From contig WTPW01000581.1 of NCBI GenBank assembly GCA_009809945.1, positions 92,200-156,199 on the forward strand: DNA of 64,000 bases, in the 5' to 3' direction. Below the pieces are notes generated by a model, which ran no database searches, had not been told where the DNA came from, and saw only the letters and a list, made by a program, of their open reading frames with translations. The position numbers and the translations under genes are program-made. Shown here piece by piece: positions 46,021 through 58,752 of the stretch (its first letter is position 1; every line of letters starts with the position of its first letter). Source of the DNA: Gigaspora margarita (taxonomy: Eukaryota; Glomeromycota; Glomeromycetes; Diversisporales; Gigasporaceae).

Positions 46021-46309
46021 CAAAGAATAAATAAGGAAGCAAATTTAAAAACTGTTGATATGAATGCTGTATAAAACTGGTTGAGACAAAAAAATGTTGG
46101 AATGATTTTGCAATTTATTTTATTATAATGAGCAAAAGAAAATTCAAGATCTTTGAATATGATGAAATTAATTTGAAATTGAGCTAGTAGCTTTGTTATA
46201 TGACAGCATTTTCAATCCTTTAAATATTTTTTAAGTAGCAAGATTTTAATATTAATAATTTTTTAGAAACATTTTATCCAGAGTGTGATTAGGATTCCAA
46301 TTTAAACCA

Positions 46310-47570
46310 AAAAAATACAGTGCTAAAAAAATTTTTAAAAATCAGTTATAAATTGGTTATAGTAAACTAATTGTTTATTACAGTTTGCAAAATTCTGTAA
46401 ATTTTGTAGATCATCAAAAAAGACCAATAATTTCTGATTTCTAATTTCTAATACTAATTTTTTTATTAATAGATACATATTAGTTGTACTGAATTTAGTA
46501 CAAAAAGCTTAATTTAGAACAGTAAAAAGTAAAATTTTATTATTAATCTCATATTAAACTTTTAAAATAAATAAATAAATATCTATTTGATGTACTTGTT
46601 CTTTTAGAAATATACTAGCTTAAGATCAAATTTGTAGATTGCTGCAAACTATACAATTATATGATTGTTGTTCAGTTGTACAATTTCACAATATTTTTTA
46701 GTAAGCATAGAAATGGTTGAAGAAAATATCATATTGTATTGAACCTTTACCAAAAATGCATTTTACAATTAGGCAACAATTAGGTGATTTGCAGCAATTT
46801 ATAAATTTGATCAAAAATACATAATTTTGCAAACTTTAATAAACATATTTGGAAATATAGCTGCATAGCACCACATTTAAATAGGTTTTTTCTCTATTTT
46901 TATTATTGTATAGAAAATAGATTGTAGAGCACTCTTAATTTAAATAGGTAAAAGTACAAATTTCTAAATACTGTATCTTGAATATTGTCAAGAATTTGAA
47001 GCCATTTACTATAGAATCGTGATTTTTGTTAATAAAACACTTGCAAAGTTTATTCTTTTTTGATCAGATATATTTTGTTTGCAAAATTTATAACTTTAAC
47101 AATATTACTCTATCATATTTATTTATTTTATTACTTAATCTTAATTTATTTATTATTACTTCAATTATTTCTAGATTTCAAATCCATTACCAGTTAATTC
47201 TATCATACAAAAGACAATATTATTTATTAATTAGAATGTCATGTTTTACAGTATTTAATAAATTTATTTTTGAGCATTAGTTTATAGCAGCCTGTCACCA
47301 TAACACCTCGTAATTGACCAATCAAAATTGGTCACATGAGTCCATAAGATTTTTTAAAGCACTAAAAAAAAAAATAAAAAAATAAAAAATATTAACTAAA
47401 AGGTTATTTAAATTGTGAAAGCTAATGCAAATTTAAATTTGACCTATTTTAAATATAAGTTTTAAATTTTAGCATGTATTTTTTAAGATTTTGTGTAGGA
47501 TTTATTTAAAATTGATAATGAATGAGTATGATAAATTTTAGTCAAAATTATTTAATTTTGATGACAAATT
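46310..47570. other. AT-rich spacer between duplication copies B and C
   Basis: No gene supported. Two diffuse blocks share words such as TTGCAAACT and ATACATATTAG, nothing more. Confidence 0.4.
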
Positions 47571-48428
47571 TTGCTAATTCACCAATTATTATCTAAATTT
47601 GAAGATGATATCTTTGTATAAAGTTTTAGCAGTACATTTTTGCTAACTCATTTACATAACTACTGCTTAATTCTAAATTAGTTAAGGTATTATTTTGTAT
47701 AAAGCTTCTGTTAGTGCTTTTATTGCTAATTTACCAAAGTAATTCTAAATTAGATAAAGTAGTATTTTGCATAAAGCTTTAAACAGTGCTTTTTTTATAA
47801 TTTACTCTTTCTTACTGATACACCCAAGTTATTATAACTTAAATTTTAAATTAGTTAATGCATTATTTTTGCATAAAGCTTCAGCTAGTGCTTTTTCTAC
47901 TAATTCATCCAAGTTATTAGAACTTAAATTTAAATTAGTTAATGCAGAATTTTTGCAAAAAGCTTCTGTTAGTTCTTTTTCTGTTGATCCATACAATTTG
48001 TTATTATCTAAATCTAAATTAGTTAATGTAGTATTTTGCATAAAGTTTCAGTTAGTGCTTTTCTTGCTAATTTACCCAATAGATTACTTCCTAAATTTAA
48101 ATTAGTTAATATAGTATTTTTGTATAAAACTTCTGCCAGTGGGTATCCTGCTGACTCACCCAAGTTATTATACTCAAAATTTAAATTAATTAACATAGTA
48201 TTTTTGTATAGAGCTTTAGCTAGTGCTTTCCTGTTAATTTACCAATTTATTGTATTTTAAATTTAAATTAGTTAATGCAGTAAGTTTGTATAAAGCTTCA
48301 GACAGTACTTTTTCTGCTAATTCACCCAAAGTATTATAACTTAAATATCAATTAGTTAATATAGTATTTATGTATAAAGCTTTAGCCAGTGCTTTTCCTG
48401 CTAATTCAATCAAGTTATTAAAATTTAA

Positions 48429-48561
48429 GGGTAGGGTATCTATTTACATCAAGTCCCTGTAAGGGATTATTTAGCCAAAAAAAGAAATGACATACAAATA
48501 TTAGCCAATTAAAAATGGGTCCTTAATTTAGGGCTTATCTATTGTGCATAGATACCCTATA
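48429..48561. mobile_element. TTAA-flanked MITE in LRR array of gene C (133 bp)
   Basis: The left end GGGTAGGGTATCTAT pairs partly with ATAGATACCCTATA at the right. TTAA lies at 48425-48428 and 48562-48565, as for piggyBac-type insertion. The LRR sequence resumes on the far side. Confidence 0.7.
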
Positions 48562-48845
48562 TTAAACCTAAATTAATTAATGTAGCTCTATAAGAAATTG
48601 GACAGATTGGTGTTGGATAGACACAGGTCTTTGTGGCATAGTCAAGATCCAGATTTGATAGGTATGGTCCAAATTGGTACAGATTCCATGGACTGTGTGG
48701 ACCATATTCCTGTGCCAATTGGACTGTAAATGGCTTGATTTTGTAACAGTTTACTAGTTGAATCAGCAGCACAGGTAGTGAATATAAATTTATGTGCTAC
48801 CATGATAATGATATAGATTAACTATTAAAACATAAATTTACATAA

Positions 48846-49440
48846 CAGTAACACAATTTGTTATGCAGATCATGTGTAAATTTTTTAATTATGAGTCAAA
48901 TGATTGGCACATATGTAAAATTTGAGCAAATTATACTTTCTCAACTTATTTAGCAAGAAGAAGCTGTCAGATTAATTTCTGGGTCTGAGTTTGCAATTTC
49001 TCTAGAATTAGAAGGTTTTTCTTATAAAATTTTAAAGGTGGTTTATAATAAAATTGCAACTAATCATGGTAATGAAGTTAACTAATTTTTTGATGATTTT
49101 TATAAGTGATGCATATCATTTCATTAAATTAGACTGTCAACTGAATTGATGGACCCAGTTGCCTAATCACTTATAAACAAATAGTAAAAATCATCAAAAA
49201 ATTGGCTAACTTCGTTATCATAATTAGTTGCAATTTTATTATAAACCACCTTTAAAATTTTATAAGAACCTTCTAATACTAGAGAAATTGCACACTTAGA
49301 CCCAGAAACTAAACTGACAGCTTCTTCTTGTTAAATAAGTTGAGAAAGCAAAATTTGCCCAAATTTTAACATATGAAATTTAGGTGTGTCAATCATTTAA
49401 CCTATAATTAAAATTTTACATGTGACATATCATGTTACTA
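48846..49440. mobile_element. Fold-back nested in copy 2 (595 bp)
   Basis: The termini CAGTAACA and TGTTACTA, then TGTAAATTTTTTAATTATGA against its imperfect complement, form long arms with centre near 49135. ATAA flanks both sides. Copy 1 is uninterrupted at 13071-13090 and serves as the empty site. Confidence 0.85.
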
Positions 49441-49768
49441 ATAAGTAATCAATATAAGATGAACAAGCTAACTGCATATGAAGTAAAATTTTGTAAGTAA
49501 TTTTTTTTGTTAAGATACACAGAGAAGCTTCATCAGTGAAATCATGAGATATTGCTCTTTTTTTAAAAAAAAAATCATTTACTGATCTTTCGCTCTCCAT
49601 GAAATGAGCCAACATATGTGTAATGTACAAATACGTGCCATCTGAATGTCATTTCATATGACATGATGTTACTTGCCACCCTTTGCTGTAATGTCCGTGC
49701 CAAAATGTTCCTGTGCGTGCAACATGATCTATGCCATTTCAAACATTCCTGACACCAACCTGTACCTA

Positions 49769-49996
49769 GTGTTACAAATTGTCAAAATTTTTTCAATCGA
49801 TTAGTTGCTCAATTAGTTGACAATTAGTTGTAATTAATCGATTAATCGATTAATCAATTAATTGTTAAGTTGCAACTAATCGATTAATTGTAAGCTGCAA
49901 CTAATCGATTAATCGATTAGTTGGTATCCAAAAAGTTCAATCGAGTAGTTGTCAGCTAATCAACTAATCGATTTTTCCGACTTTGATTTGTAACAC
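49769..49996. mobile_element. TA-flanked MITE nested in copy 2 (228 bp)
   Basis: The left end GTGTTACAAAT pairs exactly with ATTTGTAACAC. TA flanks at 49767-49768 and 49997-49998. The interior consists of TTAATCGATTAAT-type palindromes. Confidence 0.8.
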
Positions 49997-51166
49997 TACC
50001 CGTACCACCACCCGTACCACTTTTTCTTATAGGGTAGTATTTATAAATAAAGCTTTAGCCAGTGCTTTTCCTGTAGATTCACCAAACTTATCATCTCCCA
50101 AATTTAAATTAGTTAGCAAAGTATTTTTGCACAAAGCTTCAGCCAGTGCTATTTCTGCTAATTCATCCAAGTTATTATAATATATAACGTAGTATTTTTA
50201 CATAAAGCTTCTGCCAATGCTTTTTTTGCTGATTCACCAAACTGATTATTTCCTAAATTTTAATTAGTTAACGTAGTAGTTTTACATAAAGCTTCAACCA
50301 GTGCTTTTCCTGCTGATTCACCTAACTTATCAGAACTTAAATTTAAATTAGTTAACGAAGTACTTTTGCATAAAGCTTCAGCCAGTGCTTTTCCTGCTGA
50401 TTCACCTAACTTGTTAGAACTTAAATTTAAACTAGTTAAGGTAGAATTTTTACATAATCTTCTGCCAGTTCTTTATTGCTGATTCACCCAAGTTATTACC
50501 ACCTAAACATAAATTAGTTAAGGTCTTATTTTTACATAAAGCTTCAGTCAGTGCTATTCCTTTATTACCTAATCAGTTATTTTTTAAATTTAAGTACTTA
50601 AGAGTAATGTTCTTGAACAGAGCCATAATTAGTGCTATTCCTGCTTCGTCGCCCAGATAATTGCCTTCTGAATTTAAATTATTCAGTGAGTTATTATTGC
50701 ATAGAGCCATAGCTATTCCTTGTCCTGCCCCATTGCATAAATCCTTTGAACTCAAATCTAGGTAATTCAATCTGAGATTTGTGTATAAAATTTCAGATAG
50801 AATTTTTCCCGCCTCATAACTTAGCCTATCATAGTTCAAATATAAATTGCTCAAGCTCGTGACTTTATAAATGGCATCCATTATTGGTAAGGTATACGAC
50901 TGTGAACTTGATATTTCTTTTTAATTAGTTGATATTAATTTCATTATATCGGTATTATATTCATATTCAAGCAAGAATGTGGTTAAATAATAAATAGTAA
51001 GATTTATAATAATTTAATAATTAAATATAGACATTAAATTTAATAGTAAAATTATACCATCATTAAAAATTTTTCTTCTTTTTATTTCATCTTATAGATG
51101 CAATAACATAAATAAGTTTAGTATACGCTTAGAACAATAAATAATTGATTTAAATTTAAAATTTAC

Positions 51167-52761
51167 TATTTTCTTCATTTAATAAAAAATTAAATGTGTG
51201 TTTTTTCTTGAAATTTGCGGGTTTGATGTTGAATTTAGATTGCTAATGTCTTTAAAAAACTCAGGAATGTATATCCATTTAATTAGAAACAACTACAAAG
51301 TAACTATTCAATACGCAGATAACGAACATATTTTACTTACATAATATAAAATGAATCAACAGCCAATGTATTGAAAAGAATTTACAGAGCCTGACATAGA
51401 AAAGATAAAACTTTGATGTAAACTTGAAATCAAAGAATCTATAGTTGGATTTAATAATTTGCTATGGGTTTTAGAATGAGGATGCATATATTTAGCAATG
51501 AATTTACCGGACTTAAATAAATCCTGTGTTTATTTTCTGCTTCTGTAAAAATTTTACCTACATTCCAATAACTAGAATTTATTTCACTATATATTTCATT
51601 AATAGATGGCCTCTCTGCAGGCTCCGAATGCCAAATTTTTTGCATTAAAATAACCCAACATTGTGGTATATCCTTTGTAATCTCTGGACGTGATCCATCG
51701 CATATACTAAGCGTAAAATTCCCATCATACGCCCGATCGAAAAAGGGACGATGACCAGATGTAAGTTCCACATAATCATTCCTAAATTATAAATATCTGA
51801 ACTAAATGAATTTTGTTTTTTTTCCTGAATACCTCAGGTGCGACATATAGCATAAACCCATATATTTCAGAATTTTTCGGATCTTTTTTGCTGGACGACT
51901 AAATCCTAAATTCACAACAAAGGACTCAGAGTAGTCAGATTTAAATATTTTCATATTATTCATTAATATGTTTCCACCTTGTATATCGTGGTGTATGATT
52001 TTATTTTCATGAATCCATTTAATGCCTGTAACAATGTTCCTAAGAAACATTAGTTTCATATCCCAAGTAATATTTTTTTTTAAAAGCACTTGATAAATGT
52101 TCATTTAAACTTCCGTGAGACATAGAAGACATAACAAAATATATAATTATTTGTATTTGGATCTTGTGACATTCCATAACATTGAACAAGTTTATGTTTG
52201 TCGGAATTAGGCTGACTTTCAACAATATTTTGTAATTACAAAAATATTATAAGAACTTTTTATAATAATATTTTAAAATTAAATTAGGTTAAATGGTTAA
52301 ATTCATTTATTATATCCATACCTCTTTTAAGAATGCAGAGTTAATGTTGGAGGAATCTTTAAGCACCTTTAACACAACGGTTGCATTTTTATTCCGATTT
52401 TTAAAACCTTTTAATGATCCTTTTGTCCATGTAACAGTAAAGACTTCATTAAAACCATCAGATCCAATTTGCTTTATGTCTACAAAGTCTTTGAATGGGA
52501 TCCACTCTAATCTATATTTAAATCGTTTATTATGCGTTGCCTTAATTAAATTGTCAATATGTTGATTTCCGCTATTAATATTCAGGATTTGTCGTACATG
52601 ATACATTCAGTACATAATTTATTATTTTCATATTTAAGTTTTACTTTTCTGTTACAGCTGTTACATTTTAGTTTGTTTAGAATTGCAACAAGTGCATAGT
52701 TTATTAGGTTTTGTTTTCGAATTTTACCGCAGTTTACGAATTTTTCTTTAATATGCTTCAT
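51167..52761 (-). pseudogene. Gene C, N-terminal part: kinase, strongly decayed
   Basis: Homologous to genes A and B from the ATG (52761, MKHIKE) on. The first Cys pair is damaged (FVNC) and exon 1 has frame losses (440 nt instead of 462). The glycine loop reads IGSDGFNEV. The exon 2 acceptor reads GTAA instead of GTAG (52236), and the catalytic loop reads HHDIQGGNIL, so the HRD Arg is lost. An A9 run near 52080 shifts the frame, and the linker-exon acceptor reads ACAT instead of ACAG (51267). A pseudogene beyond doubt. Confidence 0.9.
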
Positions 52762-53490
52762 GATTATTTATGTATCTAATATTGAAACTGAAAGTGAAGG
52801 AATAGCCAGTTTTGAAGTTTAATACTTTTACATATTAAACTATAACTATGACGAAAATCTTTTATTTGGTATATAGTATAATTGTAGAGCGTAATAACAT
52901 TGTAATGATTAAAGGAATAATAATAGAAGTACATGTAATAAAAGTTAAATTTGGCCTTTATATGATGAAAATATAAAGGTATTTATGCATTTTAAAGATA
53001 GTCTTGAGTCCTTTTTCCTATTTATATCGAATGTGCCATTTCCTTAGTTGAGTTTCTAACCGCACCGCCTTTATACTTTATATTACATTGCAGCAATGCA
53101 GATTGCACTAATGAATTAATTAATTAATTCTAGCAGTTCTAGAATGGTAGTGATACAAATTGAAAGGTAACAAGTATGCTTAAATATGTTCTTTGTACTC
53201 ACGTACCAAAATAACACGAATTAAATGAAGCGTATCTTGGCAAATGATTAGACGATCACTGTTGGTGAATTTCATGGGAACTTTAAATATAATCATTAAC
53301 TTAATAATACATAGAACTTAAGAATTCGCCAATTAAAAATTGTAGAATTCATGCAATTCATTTACAGTATGAATAAAAGATATGACCTCTGCAGATCATT
53401 ATGTCATTTAAAATTACAGGAATTAAAGATTTCAAGATTTCAACGAATATCATTGGAAAACGTTAATAACAATATTTGTGTTACGATGTA
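52762..53490. other. Upstream region of gene C, truncated
   Basis: Homologous to the regions upstream of A and B. The distal repeat of the module is cut short (about 53460-53490, loss of about 175 bp), and homology ends near 53490. Confidence 0.45.
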
Positions 53491-53674
53491 AGCACTGCAT
53501 AAAAAATTGTAAAAATATCGATTTCCCTATGAAATATCGATTTATATTGATCTATATAAATCAATATTTTTCCGGGTCCCTGCTCAGTCGTCACCCGAGG
53601 CGGGAAACGATCTGAGGCACAACGTATATACATATATATACTGACAATGTTCAAAGAACCACTATCATATTCAT

Positions 53675-53806
53675 AACGCAATTATTTTGGTCCTTTAATT
53701 GTAAAATTTTTCAACATTTCGGCCCTTATTTAATTAATTATTTTACTTTGGGCCCTTATATGTATTTATTTTCATTTTCGGGCCCTTATATGTAATTTCC
53801 CCATTT
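53675..53806. repeat. Fragment of the GGGCCCTTAT repeat family
   Basis: Repeated CGGGCCCTTATATGTAATTT-type phrases match the arms of the fold-back at 56783-57719. Only one arm is present. Confidence 0.65.
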
Positions 53807-55789
53807 TTATTATGGTAGAAACTTACTGGGGTAAGTGCTGACCTGATTTAGTATTTTATCATAATAATTGTCAGTTAAAAAACCCTGTAGAAGAATTTAC
53901 AATATCAGAATTAATGACTGGAAATGACTCGAATAATTCGAAATTATCATGATTTAAATCATGAAAATTTTAACTCATGATTACTCGCGAGTTAATATTA
54001 ATGTATAATGAATTTAAAATAACAATTCTTGACCGGCAATCCGGATAACTACTACCCGAACTACAGTTAACTACTCAAATTATAGATAAATATAACCATA
54101 CTAATACGTAATTAACTATAGTTAACTATTAAAATACACAAACGAATGAATTGAAGTTGTGTGGATTGATTTACCCGTCTATAATATGGAAATAGCAACT
54201 TAATTGAACAATAGTTAACTGTAGATAACTATTAAAGCTATACGGATTATAATTAACTATACAAATTATACTAATTGCCAATCAACTTTTTAAACTACGC
54301 ACGATTTTGTGAAATCCGTATTATACAGATTTGAACGGATCGCATCACTACTTTGCATCAATGAATTTTGTAATACAGATAAAATAAAGTATAATTTTAA
54401 AATTTAAATTAACTATGCACGTAATTTATTGTACTCGCAAATTTTAATAAAAATAAAGAAAATTTAAAAACAATCTCATATATACAAACATGGCACAAAC
54501 CAAAAATACTAATGAATAGGTGGAATCCTGTAATCAAAAGAGTAGTCAAAACACAACTACCCATACTTCAGAGATCTACTTAAAGTCGTCTGGACTATTT
54601 TCGAAAGGAGAATATGCCCTCCAATTGTGAATTTATATTGGATGATGAGAAAGTTTGTAGTATCTCATATAATGATGAAGTTATTTGTTTTTGTAACTCG
54701 CAATTTACAAATTTATTTATGAATTAATTGCCGTGACTCGAATTACTAGAATAAATAAATAAGTAATTTTATCCTATAGTTACACAATTGATAACCAATT
54801 TTTTTATACGTTTTACAATACTTTTTGACCGATTTCACTTCTCCCTATAATAATATTCTATGAATCCTCGTGAATCCCGCAACATTTTTTCATAAATTTG
54901 ATTGGCTGATTGGCTAAAACTCATCGCATATTTGAAATAGGCGAGCCTTTTCGTAAAGTGCAATGATCGGGTGTGACAAATTTCAGTTTCAAGCTCATAG
55001 TAAAAGCAAAATTGCGATTATTATGTCATTAATTGATTTCAATTTTTTTTTAATAATAATTATAATTGTTAATACTTATAATACAATTTAATTGTAATTA
55101 ATTTTTCGGACCCTATCTACTTTCTAATTCTTTTTTTTTTTCTTTTTTTTCAGGCACATCTAACTGTGCGAACAAATAAAAAAATTCTTATTTCATGCAA
55201 TCTAAGGCTAAAAATTAACCTCCTTATGAGCTTGTTTTCGAACGGTCGTTTTTTTATTTTTATAATGAATGACGATCTTTGTAAGAAAATTTTTATCAAT
55301 TATAAAAAAATTTTTAACGAATTAATATATTTCCTGTATAACGAATAATTGCCAAGAGTGATTTTTCCTTTGTTTAGCCATTCTAGGTGCCTTCACTCTC
55401 ATCTTTATTATGCTCTTGGGTTATAGCAAGAATTTTGAAAATTTTAAAGTTCAGCATATCCGGGTTTATTTTATAAAAGCTCGTTGAAAAAGAATCACTA
55501 TATTTTAAGTATTGAGTACATTTATTCTTCACTCGGGTTAGATTATTTCTCACCCCTTTACAATAAACATGCAAGATCAGGTGTAACATTAAATCGACTT
55601 TGTGTAACAAAAGAAAATTTTCAAGATCAGGTGTAACATTAAATCGACTTTGTGAACAAAAGAAAATTTTCAATATATTGTTATGAAACCACCCTTCGGA
55701 TTCTAGCAAAAAAGATTCCATGCACAATTTTAAATATAATATCTCTTGAACCTAATCTGCTAATGTCTAAAATTAGATTTTTTTTTTTT

Positions 55790-55839
<50 letters not shown>

Positions 55840-56055
55840 TGAGGGATGAATAATTCACCCGGCAGATGAATAAATTGTTTTTTTTTTTTAAATCCTTTAT
55901 TATTAAATTGAGTCATCAAGAGTTTCATTAGTTATTGGTGTTTTGATTTTGTTCCCACAAAATAGTTTTATTAGGCATAATTGGAACTTAAGCATGAGAT
56001 CATATCTGAAATCTCAATTAACTGCAATAAAATGAAAATCGGTTTAAAAGAGTAT
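53807..56055. other. AT-rich DNA without a supported gene
   Basis: A 50-bp direct duplication (AAGATCAGGTGTAACATTAA...) lies at about 55573-55671. A long T then A homopolymer tract lies at 55779-55836. A 114-residue minus-strand frame (55383-55727) covers the duplication and has no recognised motif. It is more likely chance than gene. Confidence 0.4.
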
Positions 56056-56061
56056 ATACCT

Positions 56062-56335
56062 AAAGGTCGTAACCGGTTGCAAATTCAATAACCGAATTGG
56101 GATTTACATACAAACCGAATTGAACCGGATTGTATAAAATCTATGATTTTTGCTTTATTGGATGATCTGAATTCCGATTGGTTAAAATAAAAATAAAACC
56201 GAATTGGAATATTATTACCAACCTTTATTATAGAAACCGTTTACTATTAAAACTGATTACTATCAAAACGATTTACTATTGAAACCGGATTAACCCGAAT
56301 TTAAAGTCGAATTATAGTAACCTGTTCCGACCTCT
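56062..56335. mobile_element. Probable MITE with AACCGG-rich termini
   Basis: The left end AAGGTCGTAACCGGTTGC pairs with the reverse complement of the right end (AGAGGTCGGAACAGGTTAC). The interior repeats AACCGAATTG words. Confidence 0.55.
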
Positions 56336-56782
56336 AAATATAGCTTTAGATTGTTAGAATTATAAAAGTTAGGATAGGTATTAAATAAGTAAAGTGAATG
56401 ATCTCCAATTAATTTATAAACAATTTGATTATACGTGACTTGAGTTTTTTTTTTTGTGATAGATAGAATTAAATACAGTATTATAATTGATATTTATGGT
56501 AGACTAAAATTTTAGGCAAAAGTTTGTGAAGAGTAAGGTGTAATCGATGATGAAAGTCATGTTATACTGTATATAAAATTTGAATTATTAATTTTGATTT
56601 TATATCGTAAGAGGAAATATAATTTTGGGATGTCTGTAGCAGTTATCATAACTGGGTAAGTCATATAAAGAATGCAAACGGCAGCTGATTGGTCGGGATA
56701 TTATTGGCTTTGATTGCTACCAGCTTCAGCCGCATATTTGAGTCAAACTTTCTAAAGCTGAACCGGGCTAACATAACTTAAA

Positions 56783-57719
56783 GGGGAATTTACAAATAAG
56801 GGCCCAAAAATGAAAATAATTACAAATAGGGGCCCAAAATGAAAATAATTACAAATAGAGGCCTGATATTAGAAAATTATTACAAATAAGGGCCCAAAAT
56901 AATAATTTTGTGCTTNAAGATTCTAAAATTAATAAGTAAACCTTCTTTGGCTCCTAATTGAAAGTTGTAAGGTTTATTTTTCTGATTCTAATGGTAGTTA
57001 AATCGTTAAAATCGGCACAGTGGATCCCAAGATATTTGGGATCAAAGAAGAAACATAAAGATCAGCAAATTCACTGTTACACAAATTGACTTTGGACTCT
57101 TACGTAAAGTTGCTCTTTGGCTCAAAAAAATGCTAGTTTCTTAAGACGTCTTCTATTATTTTCTTAGTAAAATTTTTCACTATAATAAAAAAACTTTCAA
57201 AACGTATTTAAAAAAAAAAAATATGAAGTTAGAAAACAGCCGTCAAACGAAAAATTGTGATTTACGCAGAATTTTATTATTACAATTGGTCTTGGGCTCT
57301 TAAGTAAAGTTGTTCTTTGGTTCAAAAAAACGCTAGTTTCTTAAGACGTGTTTTATTACTTTATTAGTAAAATTTTTCGCTATTATAAAAAACTTTTCAA
57401 AACGTATGTAAAGAAACATAAATAGTTCGTGTAACAGTGAATTTGCCGATCTTTATGTTTTTTCTAAGTATCTTGGGATCCAATGGGCCGATTTTGATGA
57501 TTTAACTACCATTAGAATCAGAAAAATGAGCTCTACAACTTCTAATTAGGAGTCAAAGAAGGTTTACTTATTAATTTTAGGATCTTTAAGCACAAAATAT
57601 TATTTTGGNCCCTTATTTGTAATAATTTTCAAATATTAGGCCTCTATTTGTAATTATTTTCATTTTGGGCCCCTATTTGTAATTATTTTCATTTTTGGGC
57701 CCTTATTTGTAAATTCCCC
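56783..57719. mobile_element. Mutator-like fold-back with exact 9-bp target duplication
   Basis: The left end GGGGAATTTACAAATAAGGG pairs with CCCTTATTTGTAAATTCCCC at the right. About 130 bp of each arm are GGGCCC-type repeats. TAACTTAAA occurs exactly at 56774-56782 and 57720-57728. The inner arms (CTTCTTTGGCTCCTAATTG, TGATCCCAAGATATTTGGGA) also pair. Single N positions at 56916 and 57609 are almost mirror positions. Non-coding, 937 bp. Confidence 0.9.
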
Positions 57720-57728
57720 TAACTTAAA

Positions 57729-58752
57729 TTGTGGTTCTAAATCATAGCTTGCGTCAGAATGAGAATATCTTTACCCTCGGTTTGAAGTCTGATTTCAGCT
57801 TTCACATGAAGCCACAGCTTGGATTTAACCACCCATAAAATTGCTTTGTCGATGATATATCAATATAAATAAACAATTTGATAACTATTATGTATCGAAA
57901 ATATGGATCAACAGACAATTTAGAATCTCAAATTTTCGCATCATTTTACGAAACGTTATAAAATACTGTAGTTTATAATATCATCAACAGATCTGAAGAA
58001 TTAATTGTAAATCGTTACAAATAATACAATTTCATTATCATAGAAAAATTGTTGTAAGAAATATAAAGAATCGCTTGCAGATTCAAATAACATATTAGAT
58101 AATTAAATCATAAAATATCTTAATATGAATAGATATAAAGAATCATTATAATATTTATTATATAACTAAAAATTAAATTTAAAGTTATGGCGTGAGCCAT
58201 AACTTAAGCTAGTTCAAACTATAGTTCAAACCGTAGCTTAAGCCATGGTTTAAGCCATAACACAATCTACAGCTTAAGTCATAGTTTATCTAGTTTAATA
58301 TTAAAACGTGTCTTGATTACAATTTAATCCATGGCAATAGCTATAGTTTAGATCATGGCTACTAAGATTATGGATTAAGCTTCGACTATGAGTTCATGAG
58401 CCAAACCAAGCTACTCAAGTCAATTATATCCTATAATAGATATAAGAGTCTGAATTTATATTTGATATTCTTAAATCTTAAATTGACTTAATTTGATAAA
58501 GTGTATATTTAAAATTTTTTGATTATAAAATCTATAGACAACAAGTTTAATGGTTTTTATTTGTTTAGTACTAAATACCATTTACAGTGTTAAACAGTTT
58601 TAAACGATCATGATTCTCTGTAATAATCTACCATAGCAAAGAATAATTTTATTTACGCAATATAATTATAAAAAATTTCTATAGATGAAAAGTTTTTCTA
58701 ATATTTATGGAATACGGTTTGCGATTCAATAAATTTCTACTTTTTTTTTTTA
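57729..58752. other. Intergenic DNA downstream of the Sel1-kinase gene
   Basis: No gene. At 58190-58400 the words AGCCATGG, TTTAAGCCAT, AGCTTAAG recur in both orientations and form a cluster of short inverted repeats. Confidence 0.45.

Larger units (their letters stand above)
44110..46200 (+). pseudogene. Unrecognised degenerate coding-like region, copy B
   Basis: Matches 24740-26280 in order and wording (EYHFNYGRHPFIIMTT; IPDLEKNIARNTAIEIFLVV in another frame). It is interrupted by a MITE at 44503-44838 and an insertion at about 45806-46020. The family is not recognised. Confidence 0.4.
48586..50034. mobile_element. Dispersed element, copy 2, inserted in gene C
   Basis: Starts CTCTATAAGAAATTG and ends TTTCTTATAGG, pairing as a short TIR. 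GTAG on both sides is a candidate 4-bp target duplication. Blocks match copy 1 (12814-13926). It carries two younger insertions, 48846-49440 and 49769-49996. Confidence 0.75.
47572..50916 (-). pseudogene. Gene C, C-terminal exon: LRR array broken by transposons
   Basis: The same cap (SLSNLYLNYDRLSYEAGKIL) and 28-residue LRR_RI units as genes A and B are readable in two blocks, 50035-50916 and 47572-48585, with many frameshifts and stops. A TTAA-flanked MITE (48429-48561) and a 1.45-kb element (48586-50034) interrupt it. The most decayed of the three LRR arrays. Confidence 0.85.

Noticed and set aside
55383-55727. Minus-strand frame of 114 codons
   Set aside because: Contains a local 50-bp duplication, has no recognised motif and no second copy. 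Kept only as a remark.
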